This document shows, piece by piece, positions 24,801 to 36,800 of a stretch of 64,000 nucleotides of DNA; the first letter of the stretch is position 1; each line of letters begins with the position of its first letter. Origin of the DNA: Casuarius casuarius (Eukaryota; Chordata; Aves; Casuariiformes; Casuariidae); contig PTFA01000005.1 in NCBI GenBank assembly GCA_003342895.1, forward strand, positions 5,375,327 to 5,439,326, written 5' to 3'. The notes under the pieces are model-generated. The model was given only the letters and a program-made list of their open reading frames with translations, was not told the DNA's origin and made no database searches. A program made the position numbers and the translations under genes.

Positions 24801-27800
24801 AGCACAGAATCAGAGAAAAGCATAATAAAAGCCCCAGAAATAGTTTTCTGACTTGTCCAGAGAATCTGACATCTTTTGGCAGTATTCCCATACTCACCCT
24901 CTGTTTACAAACTGTCCTTTGCTGACAGTATCTGCTTCAATGCAAATATTCATGAAGTCTTCAGTACGCTATGGAAAAAGATTTGGAAATCAAACAGTTA
25001 ACATTTCAAAATGCCACACCCTTGACACTGCAGTATGTTCACAAAATGCCCAGTTCTTTGTCCCACAAAAGGAGACAGATGATGTATTTCTGGTGAACCT
25101 TTTTTTCTCTTGACTTGAGAGATTCAAGTTATAAATTATAGCTAGTAATTTCTTACTGAAGACTATTCACTTCTTGAAATCATGATTCACACAGCTGGCT
25201 TCTTGTTACATTTCACACAATTATTAAAGACAATGAAAGCAGATCACTTGGGTTTATCTGTTCACAAAGATCAATGGGTCTTCCATGATCCCAAGCAACA
25301 GTACAATGATGCCACATTTGGCAAGCAAACACTACAGTAAGAGAGTTTTAAATAATACAAATTGGAAGTCAAAGTGTTCTCAATATTATCCTTTTAAATT
25401 CCTTATTTAGCAGGGTTTCTACTTGCTACATGCCCTACAAGCAACTATACAGTAAAGGTTTTGCCAGGAAAGCACTATTTTTTTTAAGGTCTTTTTTCTT
25501 TTTTTTTTTTTTTTTTAAAACATTTCTGCCCTGGCAAAAGTCCTAGCACAGATGCAATCAAAATAACAAAAGTAAAAAAAAAAAAAAGCATCTATTAGTA
25601 TAAAACTTATTTATTGGCCATATCTACAATAGGCTTGGCACTACTGAGCTGCACCTCTATAGCTTTATCAGGTCCTCTTCAATAGCACAGGCTAGGCATG
25701 AATCTGAGGTGTGAGAAAGACAGGAGTGGCTGACAATACTCAGCAGACATGCCCTGGTGTGGATTCCAGAGAGCCATTGCTCAGCTTTGATGGCTGCAGG
25801 GACAATGGCTTCAAGGACAGGAGTAAGGGGCAGATATAAGAGGATCCATATCAGTAGAGAAAAGATGCAGTATCAAGATACTTGCAGTTCAAAAAATAGA
25901 GAAGTGCAGCTGCCCTAATGTAAACTGGTCCATTTCTCCAGGCTACAGAAGAGACCTGAAAGAGAACCTTACATCGCTTTCTTCTTAAATACCAGTATTA
26001 AAGTGCCATTACTATCCCACAATGCATCTTAAAGGCATGAGAAGGGAAAGAAAAAAGGATGTAAGGGCTAGTCTGTGATAATGACACAGTTTTTCAATTT
26101 ATGAAGTCTGTTTTTACTTTACATCATTGACTAATCCAGTTCAGTGACTAAGATTTTCTATTCAAGGGCCCCTCAGAAACCAGTTAAAAAAAACACACAC
26201 ACACTCTGGTAGCCTCAGTCTAGCTTCCATCATTACTTGTACACTGGCAGCCCAAATCGTAAACCAAGCATAAACTGAGAATGAATGTGGTATATTGTAA
26301 GCAGAACACAGGTGGAATTTTTAAACTAATTTGCTTGGTTTTTTTGTCTGATCCTGCAGAAACAACCTATCAATATAACACAAATTTTCAGATTCTTAAA
26401 GAGCAATTCTGAGCAAGAAATATGTTGCAGCCAGCTCAACACTTCCTGTCAATCTGGCCGCAGTGGCAGTGGTTTCCTGCAGCCATGAAAAAGACATGTA
26501 TAGCGGCTCATCAGGTACCACTGTATTAGCATTTTCCACTACAACTAAAGATGAAGATCCATCCAAAAAGCTTTCACAGCAATGAAATTGGACCAAAGTG
26601 CAGACATAAGCTAGAGACAGGTTGTGAAGCACTGAATGAACAGCACAAGCATGTCAAGAAGGTTATCACGGAAAGTGTTTTCTTGCTCCCTTGTTCTGCT
26701 CTTCTGCAACCACCTGCATTTCCCATCCTCTACTTCAGGGTAGCAGCTGTCCTTTCTCTAGCACCGGTTCTTTTTAACTCTTTGCTCTGCAAGCCAGGAG
26801 AGAGAGAAAGAGAGCAAGAGCCATGATTCCAGGCAGACATTCAGGCTCACAGCTTCATTTCAGCACCAGCTGATAAAACAGAATTACATATGTATCTGAT
26901 TTCCACTCTCCCATGGGTCAAAAAGGGAAGGAGTGCCTATTTTGATGCCTTTTTTCCTCCTGGGCAATCCTAAAGTTTCTGTTTGATTAGCGAAACCTTC
27001 TTGTTATACATATTCTTCCTGCTGTCACTGCAACCCAGTTTCACACGGGTCGCCAGGGCTTTCACAGAGTCTCTGAAATTTGCCCATTCCTGGATTCAAT
27101 CGTGGGCCCTGACATACACTGGGTAATAAGCTTTTTCCATGTAGACACAAGAATGGGAGTTTAGCAAGAAAGCAAAACTGTGTGGCCAGGGAGCATTTGG
27201 AATCCATTTGTACTATGCTCTTACTGTCAAATCGAGCTGTCTGTTCTGAGTTGCAATGGAAAGCTCAATGGTGGATATCTTCAATTCTTCCCAGTTGTCC
27301 TGGGTTACCTCCTGGGGGATTTCTGTGAATCCATAAGGGAAGATACCAGTAAGTAGAACTTAATTACACAGACCAACATTTCACTGCTGTAAAGCATGAA
27401 ATATCAATACCAGCCACCAAAATCACTTTAACCCATTGTTACCGCTAGCTTTGTTTCTTTCAAACTTAAAAAAAATCTTAAAAAAGGAAAAGGGAGGTTG
27501 GAAGCATTGAAAAACAAACGAACAAACCCCAGCATTCATACAGTAACAGGAATAATGATCAAGCATATTACGTGGCAGCCCTGTGATTCCTTGTGCCCAT
27601 GGATTAATAAGTCTCCTGGGCTTGTACTACAGAAACATTTGAAAAACACAAGAAGTGCTGCTATCAAAAAAAAAAAAAATTTAGGGGATCTGATGTTTAG
27701 GGTGCTGTGGAAACATGTATTTTCTACAGGAGAAAGCCCCAGAGTTCAGTTATCATATACAGGTCACTTATGTGCTCCTGTATAATTCATCCCTGCTAAC

Positions 27801-30800
27801 TGGAAGGAATGGGAAAGACTAGTTTCGTTGGCATCATTACAGATCACAGAAAATACATACTCCTCTTCCTTCTCCACTCTGCTGCATGCACTGCCTCACT
27901 AACAACCCAACCCAAGAGTGGCTCACAGGGCATGCAGAAAGAAATTCAGTCCTAGTGTTTCCAAGTAAGGCACTAAGAGAAATTTAAGACTTCTGCATGG
28001 CCCAAGTTCTATTGGCCTCTATTTTGAGTAACATTTGTTGCTCTGTTTCAGCAAAACCCACATACACTGGAAAACAAGGGATGCTCCTCTCTCTCCAGCA
28101 TGCTAAGAAGACATTCTACAGGAAGAAGATTTAAAGGAACTGGCCCATAAGTGCCTAATATCACCTACAGAGACTTATACAACAGTGCCAAGCAACTGCA
28201 AACCCATCAAACACCTAAAGTTCTTTGCAAATTCACTTTTGTTTATGAGAAGATGAGCACTGACAACAGGACTGCTCCATTCCATTTTTGGCAGATGTCA
28301 CTGTAACCGTCTTGACAAAGTCACAGTTAAAAAAAGATGTGAGAGACCAGAAAAGTAATGTANAAAGAATTTATTTCTGGTCTATTAGAGGAGTAAAGCT
28401 CATCTCTGAGTTTATGCCAAAATACATGCTCCCTACCTTTTGGGGGAGATGACCAGTACAACGCAAGTCTTCTGTAAAGCCTCACATGCAAAGGAGGTCT
28501 GGATCGCTCTTCCTCTGGCTCTTCTGGAGGTCTCTCAGTTGGACCCAGATACATGAGAGCAGCTTGATGTTTCTGAGGCCACTCCTTGGATTTACACAGA
28601 AAGGAAAGACAGAAGATAGAGAGTCTTTTGTTGAGCACCTACCAGTTTATTCCTTTTAGTACTTCAGCCTACTTATTCAGGCTGATGGACTAAGACTCAT
28701 TGCCCTCAAGCACTCCCTCAGACCTACTCAGATACCACCACTGCCTCAGCCTGCATTACAGCACTCAAGTCTCCAGATTCACACAAACGAGTTGACATTT
28801 TTGCAGCTGGAAAAAGATTATCCACAGTTCCCAAGTCTACTAATGTACTCCTTCCCCACACAGAAATGAGGTACTTTCCCCTCTCTAAGCAGAGGGGAAA
28901 GGGATGCTTTCTTTGCTGTTGATGTGTAGGAGGGTGACACATCTGCTTTTGGCTAGAGGTAAGAACCAAAACTGGCAAGGTCAACACTAACCTTTGAAAG
29001 CACATTTGGTTTCTGTATGGCACAAAGGCAACCTTAAAGTGCAACTGCACAGCAGGGTCTAGTGCAAACAGGCAAAGACTACAGTACAGCACTAGAGCCA
29101 AGGCAGACTTCTGTTCTTCAACAACTCAAACAATCAGGACCTGACCTTGTAGTCAGGTGCTTATACACAGCAATACAAAGAACCAAACAAAGGCTCTTAA
29201 GGCGAGTCAGGTGAGCTTTATAAGGCATCTGAGAAACAAAAAGATCTTTCACAGACACATTACCATTTAACTTCCCCTTACAGGAGTTTCCTACAAAGCA
29301 CTGGCACTGTCACAGACAGTATGGCGGGAATGCACAATCTGATCTGCTGCAGCAGCTCCTGGGTATTTCTACAGCTTTTTCATCAGACTTTTCCATATTC
29401 AGAGATCAGGAAAAGTGTGTGAATGAAAATGCGTCACTTTTCATGCAGGTCAGATTTTAAACTTTCTAGAGTCAATTTTAAGCATCAGAGAACTTTAAAG
29501 TGAGACATAAGCTATTAATCTTCATGTTCATTTTACTACACATGCAAGCATGATTATCAACATTCATGAGCAGTCTAATTATAGACACTTCTGTCAGATG
29601 AATAAATCAGAATGAAATGTTATCGTAAGAAAGATGGTTGGGAAAAGGTGACAGAGCACTCTAACCGTTAATCTGCAGCACCACCATTGCTCTCCAGTTT
29701 CAAAGGTGGTTACTGGCTCCCCCTGGTGATCTTGTAGCAACAGATCCTTAGAAAAGAGATTTTTAAAAATATTCCTCCTCCTCCTCTTCATCTCTCCAAA
29801 AGTTAAGTTTACATCTATCCGTAGGTGTTTGAACAAGTCGCGTTTCCCTCCCATTTTAATTATTACCAGAACCATCCACAAAAACTTGCACATAACATAT
29901 ACAAAGCACAGTCAGCCTTTTGACTTCCCAGGTGCACAGGCATTAAAAAACACACTTTTTTCAATTATTCTTTACCTTAAATGTACTGAAAAAGTGAGCT
30001 GCTTTGGTTTTCAGAGGCCCAAGGTACCAGTACCTGAAAAAAGAACACAGACAGAACTCCTTAGATATCTGGGGTCCATACTGGGATAGAGAGAAATCAT
30101 ACATGAAGTCTGAGCACACAGACTCGTTTGCCACTGAAGCTTGTGTTCTTCTGCATTCTTTAACTTTGTATTATTACAAGATAAGTTTCTGCACGTCACC
30201 AGAGGCTTAGCAGTGACGTCCCTTTCCCGAGTTACACAGATCACAGAAACGCAGTACACGATCTTCACTATGGGCAGCCTGACATCTCAGCAGCAGAATT
30301 TTACCTAGTTATGTGACACAACTAGGAATGATTTAAAGATCTGGTGTCTAACAGCTGGCAGGACACAACTTCGCAGTATGCGCTAAAGAATGAAGTTAGA
30401 TGAAACAAACATCAACAGCATCAGAGATGAGAGAACAGAGCCAGTAAACATTCATTTGCCCCAAAGAATTCTCAGATCAAAAAAAAAAGAAAAAAGACTC
30501 AATGTTTTTGTTTTGTTTTGTTTTTTAATTTCATCAGCCATAAAGCATTGCACAGAATTTAAGCATGCTGGTCTTGGCATTCATTTTGGTCAGTCTTCCA
30601 ACAAAGAAGGTCAATACAGCACATGAAACGTCATCAGTTCAAGGGTGCCAGAGATACAAGTATATTCGCTTTTACCTACGAAGGCATGCAACTGTCACAC
30701 TGCTCCCACAAAGCAATGGAAGAGCCACTGTCTATAAAATAACAAACCCTCAAAAACATGAAACACAGCACCATGCCTCCACTAGGACAGGGCTTAGAGC

Positions 30801-33800
30801 AAGGATAGCCAGATAAATTTCTGGAACTGCAATTTGCAGCTCAGCTTCCATTTCAGTAGGCACCTTCTTTTCAATAAAAGATCAGCTGTACTGGAATACA
30901 CCAAGCATCCATTCAGCCCAATATCCAGTTTCTGACAGGGGCCAAAAGTGGATGCTTTGGGAGAAGTACAAGAACACGGCAAGCACATGTGATTCTTCTC
31001 TCAAGTGCACTCTCGGCCCCCATCTATCTGTGGCTGAAGCGCTTTCCAAGCTCGTTGCGTTTTCTATGCATTCAATAACACTGAAGGAACAGAATGACGT
31101 TTGAACATGTCCACACCACTCCAAGTCAACAAAATGCTGTCATGCCTCTGACACAGAGTCCAAAAGACTCCTAGCAAAGGGAACTGCTGCAGGAAGAGAC
31201 GGGAAGGCTGACACTCGGCAAAAACATAGCATGGGCAGGAAACCTAGTGAGGCTGCAGGGAGGACAGAGGAGGCACTCCCTTAATCTTGGGCCTGCAATT
31301 CACAGGAGAGTCTGCAGCAGCCAAGTCAGCACCCACACCAGCTACTGAACACGCCCTATGCCTCCCAGTGACAACCACCCTGGCCATTTACTATACCTCC
31401 CCTACTCCACATCATCCCTCACCAAACCCTTTCAAATGTCTGTCAGTCAGACCAAAGAGATCAGCTATCTCTTGCTTCCTGACAGAGATAGCTCATTCAC
31501 AAAACAAACACACTGTATTTCCTGGTAGCTGTTTAAGTGCAGAGAAAGCAGCAGCATGTGCTGCAATTCCCCCTGAACAGCCCAAGAAGTGAACTGCTTT
31601 GGCCGGGCTGCTCCTTCACCAGATAATACTAGGCACTTTGATACACAGACAGTGGCATATTAAATGTCCATTTGGAAAAAAACCCAACAATTATTAGTTT
31701 AGCATTCAGAAAACGGTCATCAGACAGTACAGTCCATGCCATGTCTGGCAGGAACTGAAGGACATTTCTATCCCATCTTATGTTTCTTGTTGGAATTGAG
31801 TTACAGAGTCAGCGTGCATCTTTTCACTGGCAACGGATGAAAGACAATGGCCAAGTACTTTATTTGACTTTACTCAAGGGAGAGCTTTTCCCACTGATTC
31901 AATCTGAAAAAAGTCCCAGAAGTGGGCACCACAAGGCAAACAAAAAAGAATAATGAGGGGAGGAACTTCATTGTGAAAGGAGGTGTTTGTTTTTAAACAA
32001 CAGATGTTAAAAAAGGTATCGCTTCAAAAAACAGTATTTCCATACTTGCTAACTTTAACTGCTGCATCTCTGTAAGATCCCCATCTTAACCCAGTCATTG
32101 CAAACACAGGCTGTTCCTTTTCTCCCTGTAAAGAAAAATAAACAGTGCAAAATTGCATTCTCTTATGTTTTTTTTCCCAACTTTTCTTTCCAACTAGAAA
32201 AATATCATTTCTATGTGAAAATTGATCTCTCATTAATACCAAGAGTGAAACTTCACAGCGAGGGTAAAATAAATAGTAACAGCAATAAAGGCTAAGCAGA
32301 ATTTAAGTTGTGTACGTTCCATCTACCCCCAGAGAGGAATATAATAGGCGAAGTTTTTAGAGGTTGATTGAGTCTGACTGCACACCCAGCAGGTGACATT
32401 TCATTTTGTGGATACTGTCACCCCAAAGCAAGGAGCTCTGCACAGCAACACTAGGTCCTTGCTGCAGAAACCTATGTTCTGCAACATAAAGGAAAAAATA
32501 GGTATTCAAAAAGCATACTGCGCATAGTCAAAGGTTTTCTCATCTCTCACTTTTCAGTTTGAAAAGGAAAGCTATTACTTCCACAATATGAGACGTATTT
32601 AATCAGCTCAGACAACTATTGTTATCTCTCACCATTTCCACAGAAATATCAGTGTTAATAAGTTTTGCATTCACTGAAACCCTCTTTTCAGACTTGCAAC
32701 AAAGTATTCAGACATTCAAGTATTTTCTCCAGTTTAGACCTTCTGATGTCACAGCATTCAGCTGATGAAATGACTGTCACAGAACAGCATTACACAGAAC
32801 AAAAACATTCCATGAAACCACTTGCTTCCCTGGATCCCTCAAAACTACCAAGAATGGAGAAACCAGAACAACATGAGAAAATGAAAGTTTTAGGAATGTT
32901 GGATTTAGTTTGAATGCTGGGTGCCAAATAAGCAGATACTTTTACCTTGATCTGCAAGACATCAAGTGGAACCGTCTCTCCCTTCAAAATGGCCAACGTA
33001 GCATTAATAATATGTCTGGAATACAAACAGGAAAAAGAATAAGCTTTAAAATTGCGCTTTTTTTTTTAGCAAAGTCCACTATCAAGCTGGATTGTTGGGT
33101 TTTTTTGTTTTTTTTTTAAATAAACATTGTGCCAGCCTAGAGAAAGAAGTCTGCTGAAGTGCTAAACTTTCTTAAAACTGGAAAGCAAACTGGGCAGCTG
33201 TGATGCATGACAAAGCCTGTGTCCTACCAACCAGCAAAACATCTGAAGAACCAAAGGATGTCTGCAGCCAGATGCAGATGTTTCTCCTTTAACTAATCTA
33301 GCAGATCATGCACAAACTCTGTTACTTGCTGTTTTTGATGCTTAAATATTAAGGACCAATATCATGGATTTATTTTATCAGTGGCAGATATAACAACCTG
33401 GGAGGGAAAGGGATAGGCATGAGACTGGTCTCAATTCATATGTGTGGAACACAAATTGCCTCCATATGTTTATTTGTTTTGAAGTCTTTTACCAATATAA
33501 ATCTACCTGTTATCACTGCCCATCTTGCTTTGGCCTCAGTGAAGTTGCTGACAGTAGTTACAGCTCCTCCTCATTTCAAGCCATGGAATGTGGCACTGAA
33601 GATTTTGTAACCAAAGTGTTCAAGTTCATAAAGAGGTCTCTGTGTTCTGGCCTTGAAGCCTTATTAACATCACTTCCTTATTTTTAAGTTGGGTAAAATT
33701 TAAATTCTATATTGTGCACATTTCCAGTGTCACAGCTGGACACGGGAAAAAAAAAAAACCAAAACCAAATGCAACTTTTAGATCCAGTTTCAATACTCAG

Positions 33801-36800
33801 TTGTATCAGCAGGAGAAATTGCCTTTGGTTCATTGGGCTTAGAATAACGAGATAGAGAAAGAAGCTGTTCCTCCCTCAGCCCTTCACTTCTCCCAAGTCT
33901 TACCCTTCTCTAAGGCTTCTGCAATTCCTAACTCCAAAGTAAGATCCAATTGTGCAGAAAACCAAAGCCCAAATATATATATATATATTTTAAATGTCAC
34001 TACTGCACTTCTTAAGGCACGTTCTGCTACTCGTGGGGGTTGTTAAGCAGCCTATTGACCAAATTCCTCTCAGCTTCACCAATACGCTGCAGCCCTCACC
34101 TAAACAGTTCATTACCTGGGGACAAGAAGATCCTTCATTTCAAATAGCTTCTTTAGAACCCAAACATATATTATTATTTTAATCTTAGCTGTAGATTACA
34201 GCCTTGTCCGTCTTGCCAAGTTTCAAAGCACTCTGGTGGTTTTAATGAAGGATGTTATGCCAGTTGGCTTGTGGGTTTTATGTATGATGGATACCAGCAA
34301 GGGTTCTGTAAAGAAGAATGCTAATGAGATACTGGGAAAGGATTTCAGGAGCAAGGAAATATATTCATTATTATGGGAAGAGAGAGAGAAAAAAATTAAA
34401 AGGTACAAGATGTGGGGAAAAGAAAAGATTAGCTGACTGACCTTTTTATTTTAGGAGTGGACAAAACTTACAACAAGCTAAAATGCAGGCAACAGATACT
34501 GCCAGACTGGATCAGATCCAAGATGATGATAGATAGATTCAGAATGCTGGACAGTTCCCAGCATCAGTCCATTCACAGAGAGGGCCAAGAAACTTTGCAG
34601 AAGTCAGTAATGGGATCCAATCTCCTAAAGAGATTCTTGTATTCCTTATTATGCAGGTGCATATCAGGTTATATGCAGACTGGTTTCTAGAATTCTTAAA
34701 CTGGAAGAGGGATGGAAAGAGGATTGGGGTTTATGTTTTGTCATACCCCTGATACTGTATTTCTGACTATTCCTAAGAGGCTTGATCCTTTTTATCTTTT
34801 TTGAATCATGCCAAACTCTTAACATGATGTGATCACAGAGACATTAGCTACAGAAAATGATTTTGTGTTCTAATAATACGCATACTTCCTTCCTTTAATT
34901 TTTATTCAGTTTTGGAAGTCATTAACTCAGGTGAGTCCAGAGAATCATCAGGCTCTGCCCAGAGACTGCCAAGTCCAATGTAACATAGAAGAAAAAGAAA
35001 GTACCAAANTACCAAGAAGCACTGCTCCTTGAAATCAAACAAAAGCCCCCTTTCAGAAACATTTAATACTTACTGAACTTGGTTCATGCTCTCAGGGTAG
35101 AGTGTGTGGCTCAGAGTGCTGGTCTTTCCAAGGGGTATGAATCCTATAGGAATCTTACTGAAGGCAGCCTGGATGCATGAGGAGAGTAAATTAACATTTG
35201 CATCAGCTAAACGAAGTTTCCTGTGTGAAGATCACAGCTGTGTCTGATATCACCCCTTTGGCACTAAGCAGCCAGGCACTTCCTTAAATGAGGCAGTAAT
35301 ACATAATGACTCAGAACATGGCATCCAAATCTCTGAACCCGCCAGTGCCAACTGGTTACAAAGGAGCTCTCTGTAATCATTAAGGGCATTGTTACACGCA
35401 GGTTGGCAGATATGTACTAACTAATGTATGGATTCTGTCAGCAATCTGCCATCTTTCTTAATACTGATGGTGGCATCTGAAGCTCTGAATCGCATTTACC
35501 ATTGCAAAAATCCCTCTTTGATAGAGCAACCTTGCATGGCAAAGAGATTTTCTCAGTTAAGCAAAGGAATTTAATTGATTCCTCTGGCATCCGCATCTTG
35601 AAGCGGCAGAAGGCCTAATTTTTGGAAGTCACTGACCATGTTATTTTTTGTATTATAGTTCAGCAAAGGAGCTTCTGAAGGAGCAAGTTATTACACTATA
35701 CCCCATAACAAACTGCACTCCTTGAAGCATGTCAGCAAATCAATGTAAACTACTGTATATCACAATGTACCATCTCCCTTCTGGGTGCTACTGTTAGCAG
35801 CACCATGATACTACGAATCTATGCTGGCTAAATAATATTCCTCTCACTTCATGCCTACCTACTCTTCCTTGCTACCTCTCTACACTCTTCCCTGCTACCA
35901 CCTATACATCAACTCATCTCAAACACCCTTCTTTCATTTTCCTCAGAATTGTTTTATAGCTTACAAAAGACAGGCTATTTGCAGCTCATGCAGTTATGCT
36001 CTGCTCCCTTGGCTACTAGGAACAGCATCTCCAGAACACCTTGCACAGGCTCTTCTTACTCAGACAACAGTGGTAGGACATATCCAAGTAAAAAGCATAA
36101 GCAGAGCACAAAGTGAGGGGGCTGAAATGCATTTTTTTACTTCTAGGATAGAACGATATGAGGGACAAGAAGAATTCTCCGGCCAAAGAAATCAAGTGAT
36201 ACAGCAGTAATACTACAATGCAGTATTCCATCCAAAATAGTGCTGCATACAGAGCTGCTGTACGCACGTCTACTGCAAATGCTACTGCAAATCAGTGCAA
36301 GCTACATCGAGACAACAAAAAACAGAGAAGAAGAAACAGCCAATAAAACCTCCAACACTTTTCTTCCAGAATCCTTAGATTATAAAGGTCTTATGTGCCA
36401 ACTATAATAATATTAAATTAAAAAAAATGTATTTCTCTGAACTGATAGAGCTAGTGCCCCTTTAAAAATACTGGCTTGATTGCAGAGTTTCTCTCGTCAC
36501 ATTCAAACAAAGCAACTGCCTAAAGAGATACAATTTTAGCTGCCAAGGATATCATCATATTCTTGTCTAGATCATTTAATTGAGTTTTTGCCAGCTCCTG
36601 CCAGAAGGTTTTGGGAACACTGTCCTCCCTCTTTAAAAAGAAAAATCTCTCTCATTTCCAGTATGAGTATTCTACCTTGAGAAGTTAAGATTTGCTTTCT
36701 GCAACCATCTACATAGGTAGATATTCTCTGCTTGGAAAAAAAAATGGCAAAACAATCATAAAGCAATAAGAGGACAGCCATAACTGAATTCAGTTTCAAG

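Larger units (their letters stand above)
28585..32945 (-). other. AGK introns 8-10 (28585-29975, 30034-32045, 32126-32945)
   Basis: Unique noncoding DNA with an A8 run and TTTTG repeats near 30480-30525. A 125-codon antisense-free frame at 28724-29101 has no recognisable similarity and lacks splice support. No transposon was recognised. Confidence 0.8.

Noticed and set aside
28724..29101. 125-codon minus-strand frame in AGK intron 10
   Set aside because: It lies between exons 10 and 11, whose phases join directly without it. No recognisable protein.
35155..35168. Alternative acceptor ccttcag within AGK exon 7
   Set aside because: It would remove conserved residues and change the phase. The upstream catccag acceptor fits exon 6 (phase 0) exactly.
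35851..36210. 119-codon plus-strand frame in AGK intron 6
   Set aside because: No motif or homology recognised, and no gene-like context.
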